DNA of 64,000 nucleotides from NCBI RefSeq assembly GCF_000172415.1, contig NZ_ABLD01000001.1:186001-250000 (forward strand). The letters are read 5' to 3'. The stretch comes from Paraburkholderia graminis C4D1M (GTDB lineage: Bacteria > Pseudomonadota > Gammaproteobacteria > Burkholderiales > Burkholderiaceae). Below the pieces are notes generated by a model, which did no database searches, was not told the origin of the DNA, and saw only the letters and a list, made by a program, of their open reading frames with translations. How positions within the stretch are numbered: the stretch's first letter is position 1; each line of letters begins with the position of its first letter. Position numbers and translations under genes: made by a program. This document shows, piece by piece, positions 53,601 through 61,790 of the stretch.

Positions 53601-53934
53601 GCGGCTGCGCCCGATCGTCATGACCTCGCTCGCGTTCATTCTCGGCTGCGTTCCGCTCGCCATCGCGGTGGGCGCGTCGGCGAACAGCCGGCATTCGATC
53701 GGCACCGGCGTGATCGGCGGAATGCTCGGCGCAACCGTTATCGCGGTGTTCTTCATCCCAATGTTCTATTACGTGCTCGAATCGTGGTCGTCACGCAAGA
53801 GCGGACCGAAGACCAAGCCGGGGGCGGACGCCGGCACCCCCGTGCCGGTGACGCCTGTGGTGCCCGTGGTGCCCGCTGCGGGCGGTCCCGGTGCGCCCAA
53901 CGCCACGCCTTCAGCCAGGCACGAGGACGACTGA
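50689..53934 (+). CDS. RND multidrug efflux pump, HAE1 family (AcrB/MexB-like)
   Basis: 1081 residues. HAE1 marks: FIDRPIFASVISIVI-like opening (CIDRPIFASVISIVITLGGA), GIVVDDAIVVIENVERNM with the proton-relay Asp pair in TM4, SPALAAVLLKSTHKEKKGFF, and in the second half AAKNAILIFEFAVINREAG. Porter-domain sections are full-length. The C-terminus has an extra Pro/Val-rich tail (PVPVTPVVPVVPAAGGPG). Exports hydrophobic compounds from the inner leaflet or periplasm. Followed after one base by the outer-membrane factor. Confidence 0.96.
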   Translation: MSISHYCIDRPIFASVISIVITLGGALTMFSLPVAQYPDITPPQITISATYPGASADVVANNVAAPIEQQVNGADNMIYMNSSSSSTGNLTINAFFEIGTNPQLAQVDVQNRVNLALPQLPQSVQAQGVQVQKKSSAFMMVIAIYSPDQRFNSTYIANYANIYVLDALKRIPGANQSSIFGTPDYAMRVWLKPDRMAQLAITATDVQTAVQNQNQQFAVGRIGQSPTGSPVEQSFAVTTSGRLAEPAQFENIILRAASEGSAIVRLKDVGRAELGQKDYSIRSRFQGKPATIIAVYQQPGANALDVSKQVRASLAELSKSFPEGIKYDIAMDTTEFTRASISDVIHTFFEALVLVVIVVYIFLQSLRATLIPVLAVPISIVGTCMGMALLGFSINMLTLFGMVLAIGIVVDDAIVVIENVERNMTVHKLPPKEAAKAAMDEVAGPVIAIVLVLCAVFVPVAFVSGITGQLYKQFAITIAISVVISGLVALTLSPALAAVLLKSTHKEKKGFFRWFENAFARMTSGYSRAIQFIIKRFVLGLLIFVGMIALTVVIVKAIPGAFLPPEDQGYLLGAVQLPDAASLDRTASVSDQVTEYFMKQEAVGSITTVDGYSLLDVQNKNNASTFFVGLKGFDERYTRANRSTQNAKAVLTDAYRTLSKVTAGLVIPVNPPSIPGLGTTGGTEVWIQSKGDATIDQLAGVVQQFIEQARKRPELSRVTTTFNASSQQLLVEVDRERAQTLGVPIEDIYSSMQTMFGSLYVSQFNRSSRLWQVILQADPVYRLRPQDLDQIFVRGKSGSMIPLRAVATYRYVTGPDLLTRFNNFPAVLVTANAAPGYSSGQVISTLEELAAQMPAGYGVAWSGEAYEARKSGGTSGAVFIFGLIMVFLILAAQYEKWSLPVGVLMAVPFALFGAFLAIMMRGLENDIYFQIGLTMLVALAAKNAILIFEFAVINREAGASVLDATVRASEERLRPIVMTSLAFILGCVPLAIAVGASANSRHSIGTGVIGGMLGATVIAVFFIPMFYYVLESWSSRKSGPKTKPGADAGTPVPVTPVVPVVPAAGGPGAPNATPSARHEDD

Positions 53935-53935
53935 C

Positions 53936-55411
53936 ATGCGTGGACCGGCATTCGAGCGCCTGCTTGCGGTTCTTGTGCTGACCAGCCTCTACGGCTGTCT
54001 GCTCGGGCCGAACTACGAGCGGCCAAAAACCGAGGTGCCGGCCACGTTCCGCTTCAGCATGGAACAAACCGCCGAGACCGCGAACACCGTCTGGTGGGAG
54101 CAGTTTCAGGACCCCGTTCTGAACGAACTGATCGCCGCGGCGCTCGCCGATAACCTGGACGTCAAGATCGCCGCTGCGCGCGTCGAAGAATTTCGCGGTC
54201 AGTTCGTGACGACTCGCTCCGGACTCTTTCCGCAAGTGGGAGCCAACTTCGATGCGTCGCGCCAGCGCGCGTCGCAGAGCGGCGCGGTGCCGCTGCCGGC
54301 CGGTGTCGGCGCCGTCTATAACCAGGTCGATGCGAGTGTGTCGGCGTCGTGGGAAATCGATCTGTTCGGCAAAATCAGGCGTCAAAGCGAAGCCGCGCGC
54401 GCGAATCTGCTCGCGAGCGAAGAGGGCCGCCGCGGGACGATTCTTTCTCTCGTGGCTTCCGTCGCTTCGTCCTACATCAATCTGCGCAGCCTCGACAAAC
54501 AGTTGGACATTGCCAAAGCGACCGTGCAGAGTCGCGCCGACTCGGTCAACGTATTCACGTTGCGCTTCAAGGGCGGCGAGGTATCGCAACTGGAACTGGC
54601 GCAGAGCCAGTCCGAATATCAGGCGGCCCGCGCGACGCTTCCGCAACTCGAAGCGCAGATTGCAGTGCAGGAGGATGCGCTCGCCGTGCTGCTGGGACGC
54701 AATCCCGAACCGATCGTGCGCGGCCACGATCTCGATGCGCTGGCCGCGCCGACAATCCCGTCCGGGCTGCCGTCCGATCTGCTCGAACGCCGCCCCGATC
54801 TGCTGCAGGCCGAGCAGAATCTGGTCGCACAAAATGCGCTGATCGGCGCAGCCCGTGCGCTGTATTTCCCGTCGATCTCGCTGACCGGGCTGTTCGGCTC
54901 GCTCAGCACCGACTTCGCCAGCCTGTTTTCCGGACCCGCTCGCATATGGTCGTTCGCCGGTGCGGTGTCGTTGCCGATCTTCACGGCCGGCAATATCGAA
55001 GGGCAAGTGCATCAGGCTGAGGCACGGCAACAGGAAGCGCTTTTCGCCTACCGAAAGGCGATTCAGGTCGCGTTCCAGGAAGTCTCCGATGCGCTCATCA
55101 ACCTGCAAAAGTCGGGCGAACAACTGAGCGTGCAGGGCGACCAGGTGAACGCGCTCGCCATGTACGCACACCTCGCGCGGCTGCGCTACGAAGGCGGATA
55201 TACGAGTTACATCGAGGTGCTCGACGCCGAGCGGAGTCTCTTCAACGCGCAGTTGAGCTACACGCAGACGCAGGGCGTCCAGTTGACGTCGTTCGTGAAT
55301 CTGTACAAGGCAATGGGCGGCGGCTGGGTTATCAAGGCACAGGAACTGACGCAGCCGCCCGCCGTCCAGCAGCCGATAGCGGGCGTGCCCGCAGCCGAGG
55401 CCCAACGATGA
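53936..55411 (+). CDS. Outer-membrane efflux lipoprotein (NodT/OprM family)
   Basis: 491 residues from the ATG at 53936 with GAGGA. Lipoprotein signal with Cys in SLYGCLLGPNYERPK, the standard N-terminus of NodT-type channels. Two repeated OEP domains follow (WWEQFQDPVLNELIAAALAD, then ASWEIDLFGKIRRQSEAARA; and the second starting SGLPSDLLERRPDLLQAEQN). C-terminal extension rich in Pro/Gln/Ala. Forms the trimeric exit duct. The stop overlaps the pqiA start. Confidence 0.94.
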   Translation: MRGPAFERLLAVLVLTSLYGCLLGPNYERPKTEVPATFRFSMEQTAETANTVWWEQFQDPVLNELIAAALADNLDVKIAAARVEEFRGQFVTTRSGLFPQVGANFDASRQRASQSGAVPLPAGVGAVYNQVDASVSASWEIDLFGKIRRQSEAARANLLASEEGRRGTILSLVASVASSYINLRSLDKQLDIAKATVQSRADSVNVFTLRFKGGEVSQLELAQSQSEYQAARATLPQLEAQIAVQEDALAVLLGRNPEPIVRGHDLDALAAPTIPSGLPSDLLERRPDLLQAEQNLVAQNALIGAARALYFPSISLTGLFGSLSTDFASLFSGPARIWSFAGAVSLPIFTAGNIEGQVHQAEARQQEALFAYRKAIQVAFQEVSDALINLQKSGEQLSVQGDQVNALAMYAHLARLRYEGGYTSYIEVLDAERSLFNAQLSYTQTQGVQLTSFVNLYKAMGGGWVIKAQELTQPPAVQQPIAGVPAAEAQR

Positions 55412-56697
55412 CGCGCGCCACTCTTCTCGCCTGTCACGAATGCGACCTGCTGCAACGGGATGCAGGTGTTCCCGAAGGCGGCGTGCTCCGGTGCCGGCGC
55501 TGTCATGGCGAGCTTTACCGCAATCGGGCTGACTGGCTGGGCCGCGCGTTCGCGCTCTCGTTAGGCGCGACCGTTTTGCTCGTGATCGCCAACTCGTTTC
55601 CGATCGTGGGGCTTTCGGTGAACGGCACGCTGGTCAACACCACGCTGATCGGCTCGGTCCGCGTGCTGTACAGGGACGGAATGTGGCCTATCGCCGGGCT
55701 CGTTTTCGCCACCACCATTCTCACGCCCATCCTGCACATTGCTACGGTGCTGTGGTTGCTCGTGCCGTTGCGTTTGAATCGTGTGCCGTGGGCCGCCGGC
55801 GTCGTGTTCCGGCTGTCCCGTCTGGTTCAGCCGTGGGGCATGATCGAGGTGCTGATCCTTGGACTGCTGGTCGCGCTCGTCAAGCTTTCCCACATTGCCA
55901 GCGTCGTTCCGGGCATCGGCCTGTGGTCGTTCGGCGCGCTCACGCTGACGCTCGCCGCGGTGGGCGCGGCCTTCGATCCACGCAGCCTGTGGCTGCACAT
56001 CGGCGCGCTGGAGCAGGGCGGCAGCAACGCGTCCGGCGAGCGTTCCGTGCTGCGCGGCTGGCTGAGCGCGGCCGAGTGCGGGCTGGTGCAATGTCACGAC
56101 TGCGGCCTGCTTGCGAGGGCGCCCGCCCATGCGCACGAGCTGTCGTGTCCGCGCTGCGGAGCCTCGGTGCATCGTCGCAAGCAGGACAGCCTCGCGCGCA
56201 CCTGGGCGTTTCTATTCGCTGCAATGGTGCTGTACGTTCCCGCCAACGTGCTGCCGGTCATGTACACGAGTTCGCTTTTCGGGGCCGCGAAAGACACCAT
56301 CATGAGCGGCGTCGTTTATCTCTGGACATCGGGCTCGTGGTTGCTCGCGCTCGTGGTGTTCATCGCGAGCATCGCGGTGCCGATGCTGAAGATACTGGCG
56401 ATCGCATTTCTCTCACTCTCGATACAGTTTCATTCGCGCTGGAATCCCGAACAGCGCGCGCGCATCTATCGGGTGGTCGAACTGGTCGGACGGTGGTCGA
56501 TGCTCGATATCTACGTCATCACCATGCTGGTCGCTCTCGTCCAGTTCAAGGCGCTGGCCACGATCCAGGCAGGACCGGCCGCCGTCGCGTTCGGCGCGGT
56601 CGTCGTACTGACCATGTTCGCCGCCATGTCGTTAGACCCGCGTCTGATCTGGGACGAGGCCACGCAAGATCATGCCGGAATCCGGAAACACACCTGA
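55408..56697 (+). CDS. pqiA: Paraquat-inducible protein A (PqiA)
   Basis: 429 residues. Two copies of a Cys-rich knuckle plus four-helix membrane unit: CHECDLLQRDAGVPEGGVLRCRRC at the start and CHDCGLLARA ... CPRCGASV in the middle. Each unit has the PqiA-type NSFPIVGL/ANVLPVMY helices. Inner-membrane partner of the PqiB bridge for lipid or membrane-stress transport. ATGA overlap with the efflux channel gene, 26-base overlap with pqiB. Confidence 0.93.
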   Translation: MTRATLLACHECDLLQRDAGVPEGGVLRCRRCHGELYRNRADWLGRAFALSLGATVLLVIANSFPIVGLSVNGTLVNTTLIGSVRVLYRDGMWPIAGLVFATTILTPILHIATVLWLLVPLRLNRVPWAAGVVFRLSRLVQPWGMIEVLILGLLVALVKLSHIASVVPGIGLWSFGALTLTLAAVGAAFDPRSLWLHIGALEQGGSNASGERSVLRGWLSAAECGLVQCHDCGLLARAPAHAHELSCPRCGASVHRRKQDSLARTWAFLFAAMVLYVPANVLPVMYTSSLFGAAKDTIMSGVVYLWTSGSWLLALVVFIASIAVPMLKILAIAFLSLSIQFHSRWNPEQRARIYRVVELVGRWSMLDIYVITMLVALVQFKALATIQAGPAAVAFGAVVVLTMFAAMSLDPRLIWDEATQDHAGIRKHT

Positions 56698-58291
56698 GCT
56701 GCCGGATCTTCCGGAGGCCGTGGCTGCGCCGCGCGCACGCTGGCGGCTGCAAGTCGTATGGCTCGTGCCGATCGTCGCCGTGCTGATCGGCGGATGGCTG
56801 GCCGTGAAGGCGGTTCTCGACGAGGGGCCGAAGATTGCCATCACATTCATCACTGGCGAAGGGCTGGAGGCGGGCAAGACCAGGATCAAATACCGCGATG
56901 TCGATATCGGCGTCGTCAAGGAAGTCAGTTTGTCGAGAGACCACAAGCATGTGATCGCGACCGCCGAGGTCGTGAAGGATGCGTCCGATCTGCTCGTGGA
57001 CGACACGCGTTTCTGGGTCGTGCGCCCGCGCATTTCCGGCGGCACGGTATCGGGCCTTGGGACGCTGCTCTCCGGTTCGTTTGTCGGAATGGATGCGGGA
57101 GGTTCGCCCAAGGCGCGCCAGCAATTCACCGGGCTCGAGACGCCGCCCGTCATCGCAAGCGATATTCCAGGGCGCGCTTTCGTGCTCAAAAGCAAGGACA
57201 TGGGCTCGGTGGATGCCGGCACGCCGATCTTTTACCGGAGGTTGCAGGTGGGACAGATCACCTCCTTCGCTCTCGATCCGGATGGCAGAAGCGTGACCTT
57301 GCACGTGTTCGTCAATGCACCGTACGACAAGTTCGTGAGACCGGACACGCGCTTCTGGCATGCGAGCGGCGTGGACATTGCATTGGACACCAATGGCGTG
57401 AAGATCAACACGCAATCGCTCGTGTCGATCCTGGTGGGCGGCGTCGCTTTCGACACGCTCGAGCATTCGCTTAACGAGCCGCCGGCCGCGGCCGGCGCAT
57501 CGTTCACGCTGTTCGAGAACCTCGGCGAAGCAATGAAGCGGCAAGACCGCATTGTCACCCGGTTCGTCGCCGAGTTCGACGACTCGGTGCGTGGATTGAC
57601 GGTCGGCGCGCCGCTCGATTTTCGCGGCATCACGATCGGCGAGGTGAGCGGCATCTATACCCGGTTCGACCGCGAGGCCAGAAAGCTCAGTATCGTGGTG
57701 GAGGTCGCCTTCTATCCCGAACGCTTCACGAACCGTTATGAGAGTGGACCGACGGGCGGGCCAGTGGTGAAGAACACGCGCGATTTCGCCGATTACCTCG
57801 TTTCCAAAGGCCTGCGCCTGCAATTGAGAACCGGCAATCTGCTGACCGGGCAGCGTTACCTCGCAGTGGACTTCTTCCCCGATGCCCCGAAGAGCAAAAT
57901 AGACTGGAACAAAAATCCACCTCAATACCCGACCGTTCCCAACACGCTGCAGTCGCTACAGGATTCCATGTCGCGGCTCGTGGCGAAACTGAACACCATT
58001 CCGTTCGAGGCGATCGGCAAGAACGCGCAAGCAACCCTGCAAAGCGCGAATTCGCTGCTTACGCATGTCGACAAGGACGTGGTTCCGTCAGCGAGAGACG
58101 CGTTGACCGCAGCGCAGGGAACCATGACTTCCGCGAACGGCGCGCTGCAGCCGGACTCGGCGCTGCAACAGAATGTCGGCGACGCGATGAATCAGCTCGC
58201 GCAAACGGCGGCCGCCGTGCGCACGCTCGCGGATTACCTCGAGCGCCACCCCGAGGCGCTGGTGCGCGGCAAGCGGGAGGAACAGCCATGA
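56672..58291 (+). CDS. pqiB: MCE-domain protein PqiB
   Basis: 539 residues. N-terminal membrane helix (VVWLVPIVAVLIGGWLAVKA) followed by three MlaD/MCE domains beginning KIAITFITGEGLEAGKTRIKY, GRAFVLKSKDMGSVDAGTPI and GLTVGAPLDFRGITIGEVSG, and a C-terminal helical needle rich in Ala/Gln. In E. coli, PqiB hexamers form a tunnel across the periplasm for lipids. Overlaps pqiA and pqiC (ATGA). Confidence 0.94.
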   Translation: MPESGNTPELPDLPEAVAAPRARWRLQVVWLVPIVAVLIGGWLAVKAVLDEGPKIAITFITGEGLEAGKTRIKYRDVDIGVVKEVSLSRDHKHVIATAEVVKDASDLLVDDTRFWVVRPRISGGTVSGLGTLLSGSFVGMDAGGSPKARQQFTGLETPPVIASDIPGRAFVLKSKDMGSVDAGTPIFYRRLQVGQITSFALDPDGRSVTLHVFVNAPYDKFVRPDTRFWHASGVDIALDTNGVKINTQSLVSILVGGVAFDTLEHSLNEPPAAAGASFTLFENLGEAMKRQDRIVTRFVAEFDDSVRGLTVGAPLDFRGITIGEVSGIYTRFDREARKLSIVVEVAFYPERFTNRYESGPTGGPVVKNTRDFADYLVSKGLRLQLRTGNLLTGQRYLAVDFFPDAPKSKIDWNKNPPQYPTVPNTLQSLQDSMSRLVAKLNTIPFEAIGKNAQATLQSANSLLTHVDKDVVPSARDALTAAQGTMTSANGALQPDSALQQNVGDAMNQLAQTAAAVRTLADYLERHPEALVRGKREEQP

Positions 58292-58905
58292 GACGCGGGC
58301 CTTTGTTTATCGTCGCGATGTTAGCCGCACTAATCGTGCTGCCGGTGCTCGCAGGCTCGCTGCTCGGCGCGTGCGGCAGGTCGGCTACGGCGAGCTTCTA
58401 CACGCTCGGCCCTGACCGCACGCTCGGGCCGCTTACGCCGGCTACGCCGGTGAACGTGGTGGTGAGTCCGGTCACCGTGCCGGACATACTGGACAGGCCG
58501 CAGATCGTGACGCGCCTCGGTAGTAACCAGGTGACGCTCGACGAGTTTGCCCGCTGGGGGCAGCCGCTCAAGGGCGGCATCGCGCGTGCGGTCGCCGGCA
58601 ACCTGGCGACGCTGCTTGGATCTCAACGGGCGTCGATCTTCGATACCGGTCTGGATGCAACGCGTACGTGGCGCGTGCGGGTGGACGTGATGCGTTTCGA
58701 TGCAATGCTGGGCGAATCGGTCACGATCGAGGCGCTGTGGACTGTGCTGCCCCCGGGCAAAGCCGTGCCCCTTGCCGGAAAGTCGCTTGTGCGTGAGGAG
58801 ATGAGCACGCCGGGTTACGAGGCCCTGGTGTCGGCCAGCGACCGGGCGCTCGGCGGCGTGAGCCGCGAGATTGCTGCGGCCATTCAGACGAGCGCGCCTC
58901 AATAG
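58288..58905 (+). CDS. pqiC: PqiC/YmbA-family outer-membrane lipoprotein
   Basis: 205 residues; signal with Cys in SLLGACGRSATASFYTLGPD, the usual PqiC/ABC-type auxiliary lipoprotein N-terminus. Then VVVSPVTVPDILDRPQIVTR, LDEFARWGQPLKGGIARAVA and DALLGE-like VMRFDAMLGESVTIEALW. It anchors the PqiB bridge to the outer membrane. Last gene of the six-gene efflux/lipid operon. Confidence 0.92.
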   Translation: MRRGPLFIVAMLAALIVLPVLAGSLLGACGRSATASFYTLGPDRTLGPLTPATPVNVVVSPVTVPDILDRPQIVTRLGSNQVTLDEFARWGQPLKGGIARAVAGNLATLLGSQRASIFDTGLDATRTWRVRVDVMRFDAMLGESVTIEALWTVLPPGKAVPLAGKSLVREEMSTPGYEALVSASDRALGGVSREIAAAIQTSAPQ

Positions 58906-59078
58906 GAAATGCGTCGGCCTGGTGTGCTGTGCATTCACGAGCGTTGCAGCGAACAGAAGCCGGCAATGCGTCGCCACTCTGCAGGGCGGCAGTGCCAGTC
59001 ACGCGACGTATCGCGCAATTTGCTCGACAGAGCGGGGCCTGACGATTGTGGTGGCCGAACGCCAGGTCCGGCTGATTA

Positions 59079-60002
59079 TCAACGCTGTGGCTGCACTTCT
59101 GCCCAGCCGGGTCCGGGATCGAACGACGTCATCGCCTTCGCCTTGGCCGCGCTGTCCGGACCCAGGTCACGCTCGTAGACCTGGCCCGCGTGACTGACCA
59201 TGAAGCTTTTGATACCCGTGTCGCCGTATCGCACGGGCCACGCGACGACAGCAAAGCCGCCATAGAGCTTGCCATGCGCGAGATAGTCGTAAGCGCCGCC
59301 TGGTGCGTGCGGTCCTTGCGAGGTCAGCAGCCTGTATTGGTAGCCGTGATAACCGGCATCCGCTGACTGACGCGCGCGCGCCTGAATGAACGCGGGTCCC
59401 AACGGGCTGGCCGGCGTGTTTGCCTGCGTCGGCCAGTAGAGGCCGTCCTGTTTTCCGGGCGAACTCGCGAGCTTCGACGCATAGGAAAGCAGGCCGTCGC
59501 CGTCGTGATCCGTGAGCGCGTAGTCATGCTGAGCGTCATAGATAGCAAGCATGGTCTGGATGACGGCAAGTTCGTTGCGGCCGATCCGGCGTTCCCGCAT
59601 TTCTTCGGCGCCCGCCTTCATGTCGAACTGCCATCCTGTTGTCCGCTTCACGAGTGGGATGGGAAAGGTCCAGTTGTCGGTGCCGACCGCAATGCGCGCA
59701 TGACGATCGTCGATCTGCTGCACTGTATGCGACTGAGCCCATTCATCGAGAAAGCGGCTGCGGATCTCGGCGCCGACGGGTGGAATGAGCGTGCGGAAGT
59801 TCTGACCGAGAATGGATTGCAGTGCCGTCTCTTCGTTGCGGCTGACCGCTTCGCCCAATGCGTTCATCGCGGCATCGGGAGAACGGAAGTCTTGCTCCGC
59901 ATGCGCCGAGGGCAATCCGCCCAGAGCCATTGCACATGCAAACGTGAAGATGCGCAACGCGCTGTTTACGGTGCGCCGCCGGCTTCGTGACATCGATGAC
60001 AT
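59079..60002 (-). CDS. DUF2950 exported protein
   Basis: 307 residues with GGGAGA before the ATG. Signal peptide ends SAHA|EQDF. DUF2950 traits: FRSPDAAMNALGEAVSRNEE, RRIGRNELAVIQTMLAIYDA, DHDGDGLLSYASKLASSPGK and GYHGYQYRLLTSQGPHAPGG. Function unknown; the neighbour on the same strand is a DUF3300 gene 12 bases away, a pairing known in several beta-proteobacteria. The 173 bases before it toward pqiC hold nothing recognised. Confidence 0.9.
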   Translation of the reverse strand: MSSMSRSRRRTVNSALRIFTFACAMALGGLPSAHAEQDFRSPDAAMNALGEAVSRNEETALQSILGQNFRTLIPPVGAEIRSRFLDEWAQSHTVQQIDDRHARIAVGTDNWTFPIPLVKRTTGWQFDMKAGAEEMRERRIGRNELAVIQTMLAIYDAQHDYALTDHDGDGLLSYASKLASSPGKQDGLYWPTQANTPASPLGPAFIQARARQSADAGYHGYQYRLLTSQGPHAPGGAYDYLAHGKLYGGFAVVAWPVRYGDTGIKSFMVSHAGQVYERDLGPDSAAKAKAMTSFDPGPGWAEVQPQR

Positions 60003-60014
60003 GTTGTGGTCTCC

Positions 60015-61430
60015 CTAACGTCTTCCACCGCGTCCACCGCCCGCGCGCATGCCACCTCCGCCTCCGCCTCCGCCGCTCGGGCGGCTGAAGTTCGAGCTTT
60101 GCATGCTGGAACGCCCGCGATCGGCGCTGCGCTGAGTTGCGCCGCCCGCGCCTACGCCCTGAAAGGCATTGTCGCGCCCTCCGCCGGCAGCACCGCCTGC
60201 GCTGCCTGCGCCTACGCCGCCACCTGCGCCGCCTGCGCGGTCGCTGGCGCGGGACACTTCGCCGGTACTCGGGCGGTTCGAGACGCCGCCGCGATCGCCT
60301 GCGCTCGACCTGTCCGCTGTTCCTCCGCGATTGCCTGCATTCGACCTGTCCGCCACCGAATCACGATTACCCGCATTCGATCTGTCCGCTGCCGAATCGC
60401 GATTACCCGCGTTCGTGCGGTCGCCGGTTCTGCCTCGATCGCCGGCGTTCGCACGGTCGGCAGTATTGGCACGTGCGCCGTTGCCGGAGTCGCGGCCGCG
60501 AAAGTCGTTACGCCCCTCGGCCCCACCGACGTTGCGCGAATATTTGTCGCGAGTGGCATTGTCGCGATACGCGACGCCCTGGCGATGGCTGCCGTCGTGC
60601 TGCCAGCGTCCGCCGCCCTGGACCTTGGTGCGGTCGAAGTTGCGGTCGATGTTGGCGGCCTTGTTGACGTTGATGTTGACGTCGCCGCCTCCCCAGTTGC
60701 AATTACCGAAGATCGCACCCGCGGCCGCCAGCCCGACGCCCCATGCGAAGCCGGTCATCAGCGCGCCGCCCGGGTAGTAGGCTGGGTAGGGCGGCCAGTA
60801 GGTCGGCGGATAAGTCGGGTAGCTCCACGAGCCGTAGACCACAGTCGGGTTATACGCGGGTACGTAAATGACCTGTGGGTTCGAAGGCTCGATTTTGACG
60901 ATGGTTTGCCCACCGGCGGGCGCCTGCTCCACCACGACGTTCTGCTGTTCGTTCGACTTCAGGTTGCCCGATTCCTTGGCGCGGGCGCGGAGTCTCTGAA
61001 CGGCATCGAGTACGTCTTTCTGCTGCGCCAGGAATGCGTCGCCGAGTTTCTGCGTCCAGTCGAGCTTGTCGTTCATCGGCTCGAGAATTTGCGGGAAGGC
61101 AACCATCGATTTAACGCTGACATCCCACGGCTGATTCTCGACGGCTTTCACGGCGGCGTCGCCCTTGACTTTCGGATTGGATTTGACCCAGCGCGCCGCG
61201 TGCACGATCTCGAGCGGATACGTGGAGGCCATGAGCACCTGCGACAGCACCGAGTCCGGATAGAGAGCGATCGGCGCGACCAGCGCCTCTATTTCTTCGG
61301 GCTTGAAGGGCTGCGTTGGCGGTGCAGCGTCGTTTTGCGCATGCGTGATACCTGTCGTCATGGCGACGGTCAGGGCGACCAGTGACCACCGGCATAGCGC
61401 CGTGCTCCATCGTTGATTCCACAGGAACAT
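60015..61430 (-). CDS. DUF3300 exported protein with Asn/Arg/Gly-rich repeats
   Basis: 471 residues from the ATG at 61430 (AAGGAG). Signal peptide ends THA|QNDA. DUF3300 domain (about 40-230): EEIEALVAPIALYPDSVLSQ, then VLMASTYPLEIVHAARWVKS and NPQVIYVPAYNPTVVYGSWS. The C-terminal half is low-complexity: five 12-residue repeats of the form DRSNAGNRDSVA, then Gly-rich stretches and a GGRGGRR end. Envelope protein, function unknown. Operon with DUF2950. Confidence 0.9.
   Translation of the reverse strand: MFLWNQRWSTALCRWSLVALTVAMTTGITHAQNDAAPPTQPFKPEEIEALVAPIALYPDSVLSQVLMASTYPLEIVHAARWVKSNPKVKGDAAVKAVENQPWDVSVKSMVAFPQILEPMNDKLDWTQKLGDAFLAQQKDVLDAVQRLRARAKESGNLKSNEQQNVVVEQAPAGGQTIVKIEPSNPQVIYVPAYNPTVVYGSWSYPTYPPTYWPPYPAYYPGGALMTGFAWGVGLAAAGAIFGNCNWGGGDVNINVNKAANIDRNFDRTKVQGGGRWQHDGSHRQGVAYRDNATRDKYSRNVGGAEGRNDFRGRDSGNGARANTADRANAGDRGRTGDRTNAGNRDSAADRSNAGNRDSVADRSNAGNRGGTADRSSAGDRGGVSNRPSTGEVSRASDRAGGAGGGVGAGSAGGAAGGGRDNAFQGVGAGGATQRSADRGRSSMQSSNFSRPSGGGGGGGGMRAGGGRGGRR
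60279..60458 (-). repeat. Five 36-bp tandem repeats in the DUF3300 gene
   Basis: Units of 12 codons, DR(A/T/S)NAG(D/N)R(G/D)xxx, lie end to end without gaps. Copy number could vary by slippage while keeping frame. Confidence 0.75.
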
Positions 61431-61790
61431 GGCCGCTCCTTCGGGATGGTAAGAAGGTGTCCGAAATAATCGGGCCGGTTGTGAACGACGGTGAATTGCA
61501 GATACTATGCTGAACACGAAATAGTGCTTAATACAATCTTAGAACATCCCCGGGATGTTGGAACCTTAATGCCGACATCATTTGCCGATTTCATGCGGCA
61601 GATCGCGAAGTTTTATTCACCGCGAGCCGCTACGCTTCGTTAATCGATGCGGCGCTCGGGGCAATTGCGAGAGCGTGACACGGTCGCCATTCATTCATCG
61701 AATGGCTTCGCGGGCGATTGGCGGATTTTTCATGACGATGTCTGAAATGTACCGCCGGCCCGAGAGGTGCCGATACGAACTGGAGTGCGT
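61431..61790. other. Intergenic region with a 17-bp palindrome
   Basis: 360 bases between the DUF3300 gene and the outer-membrane protein gene, which diverge. It contains the palindrome at 61543-61559; no gene is convincing. Confidence 0.5.
61543..61559. promoter_or_regulatory. Perfect palindrome, candidate operator
   Basis: AACATCCC-C-GGGATGTT, an 8-bp perfect inverted repeat with one central base, in the middle of the divergent region. No matching regulator gene is nearby. Confidence 0.4.

Noticed and set aside
53753..55405. 550-codon minus-strand frame
   Set aside because: Antisense of the efflux channel and pump genes; no ribosome-binding site and no recognisable domain.
60006..61385. 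459-codon plus-strand frame rich in Ala/Arg
   Set aside because: Antisense of the DUF3300 gene; composition is produced by its repeats.
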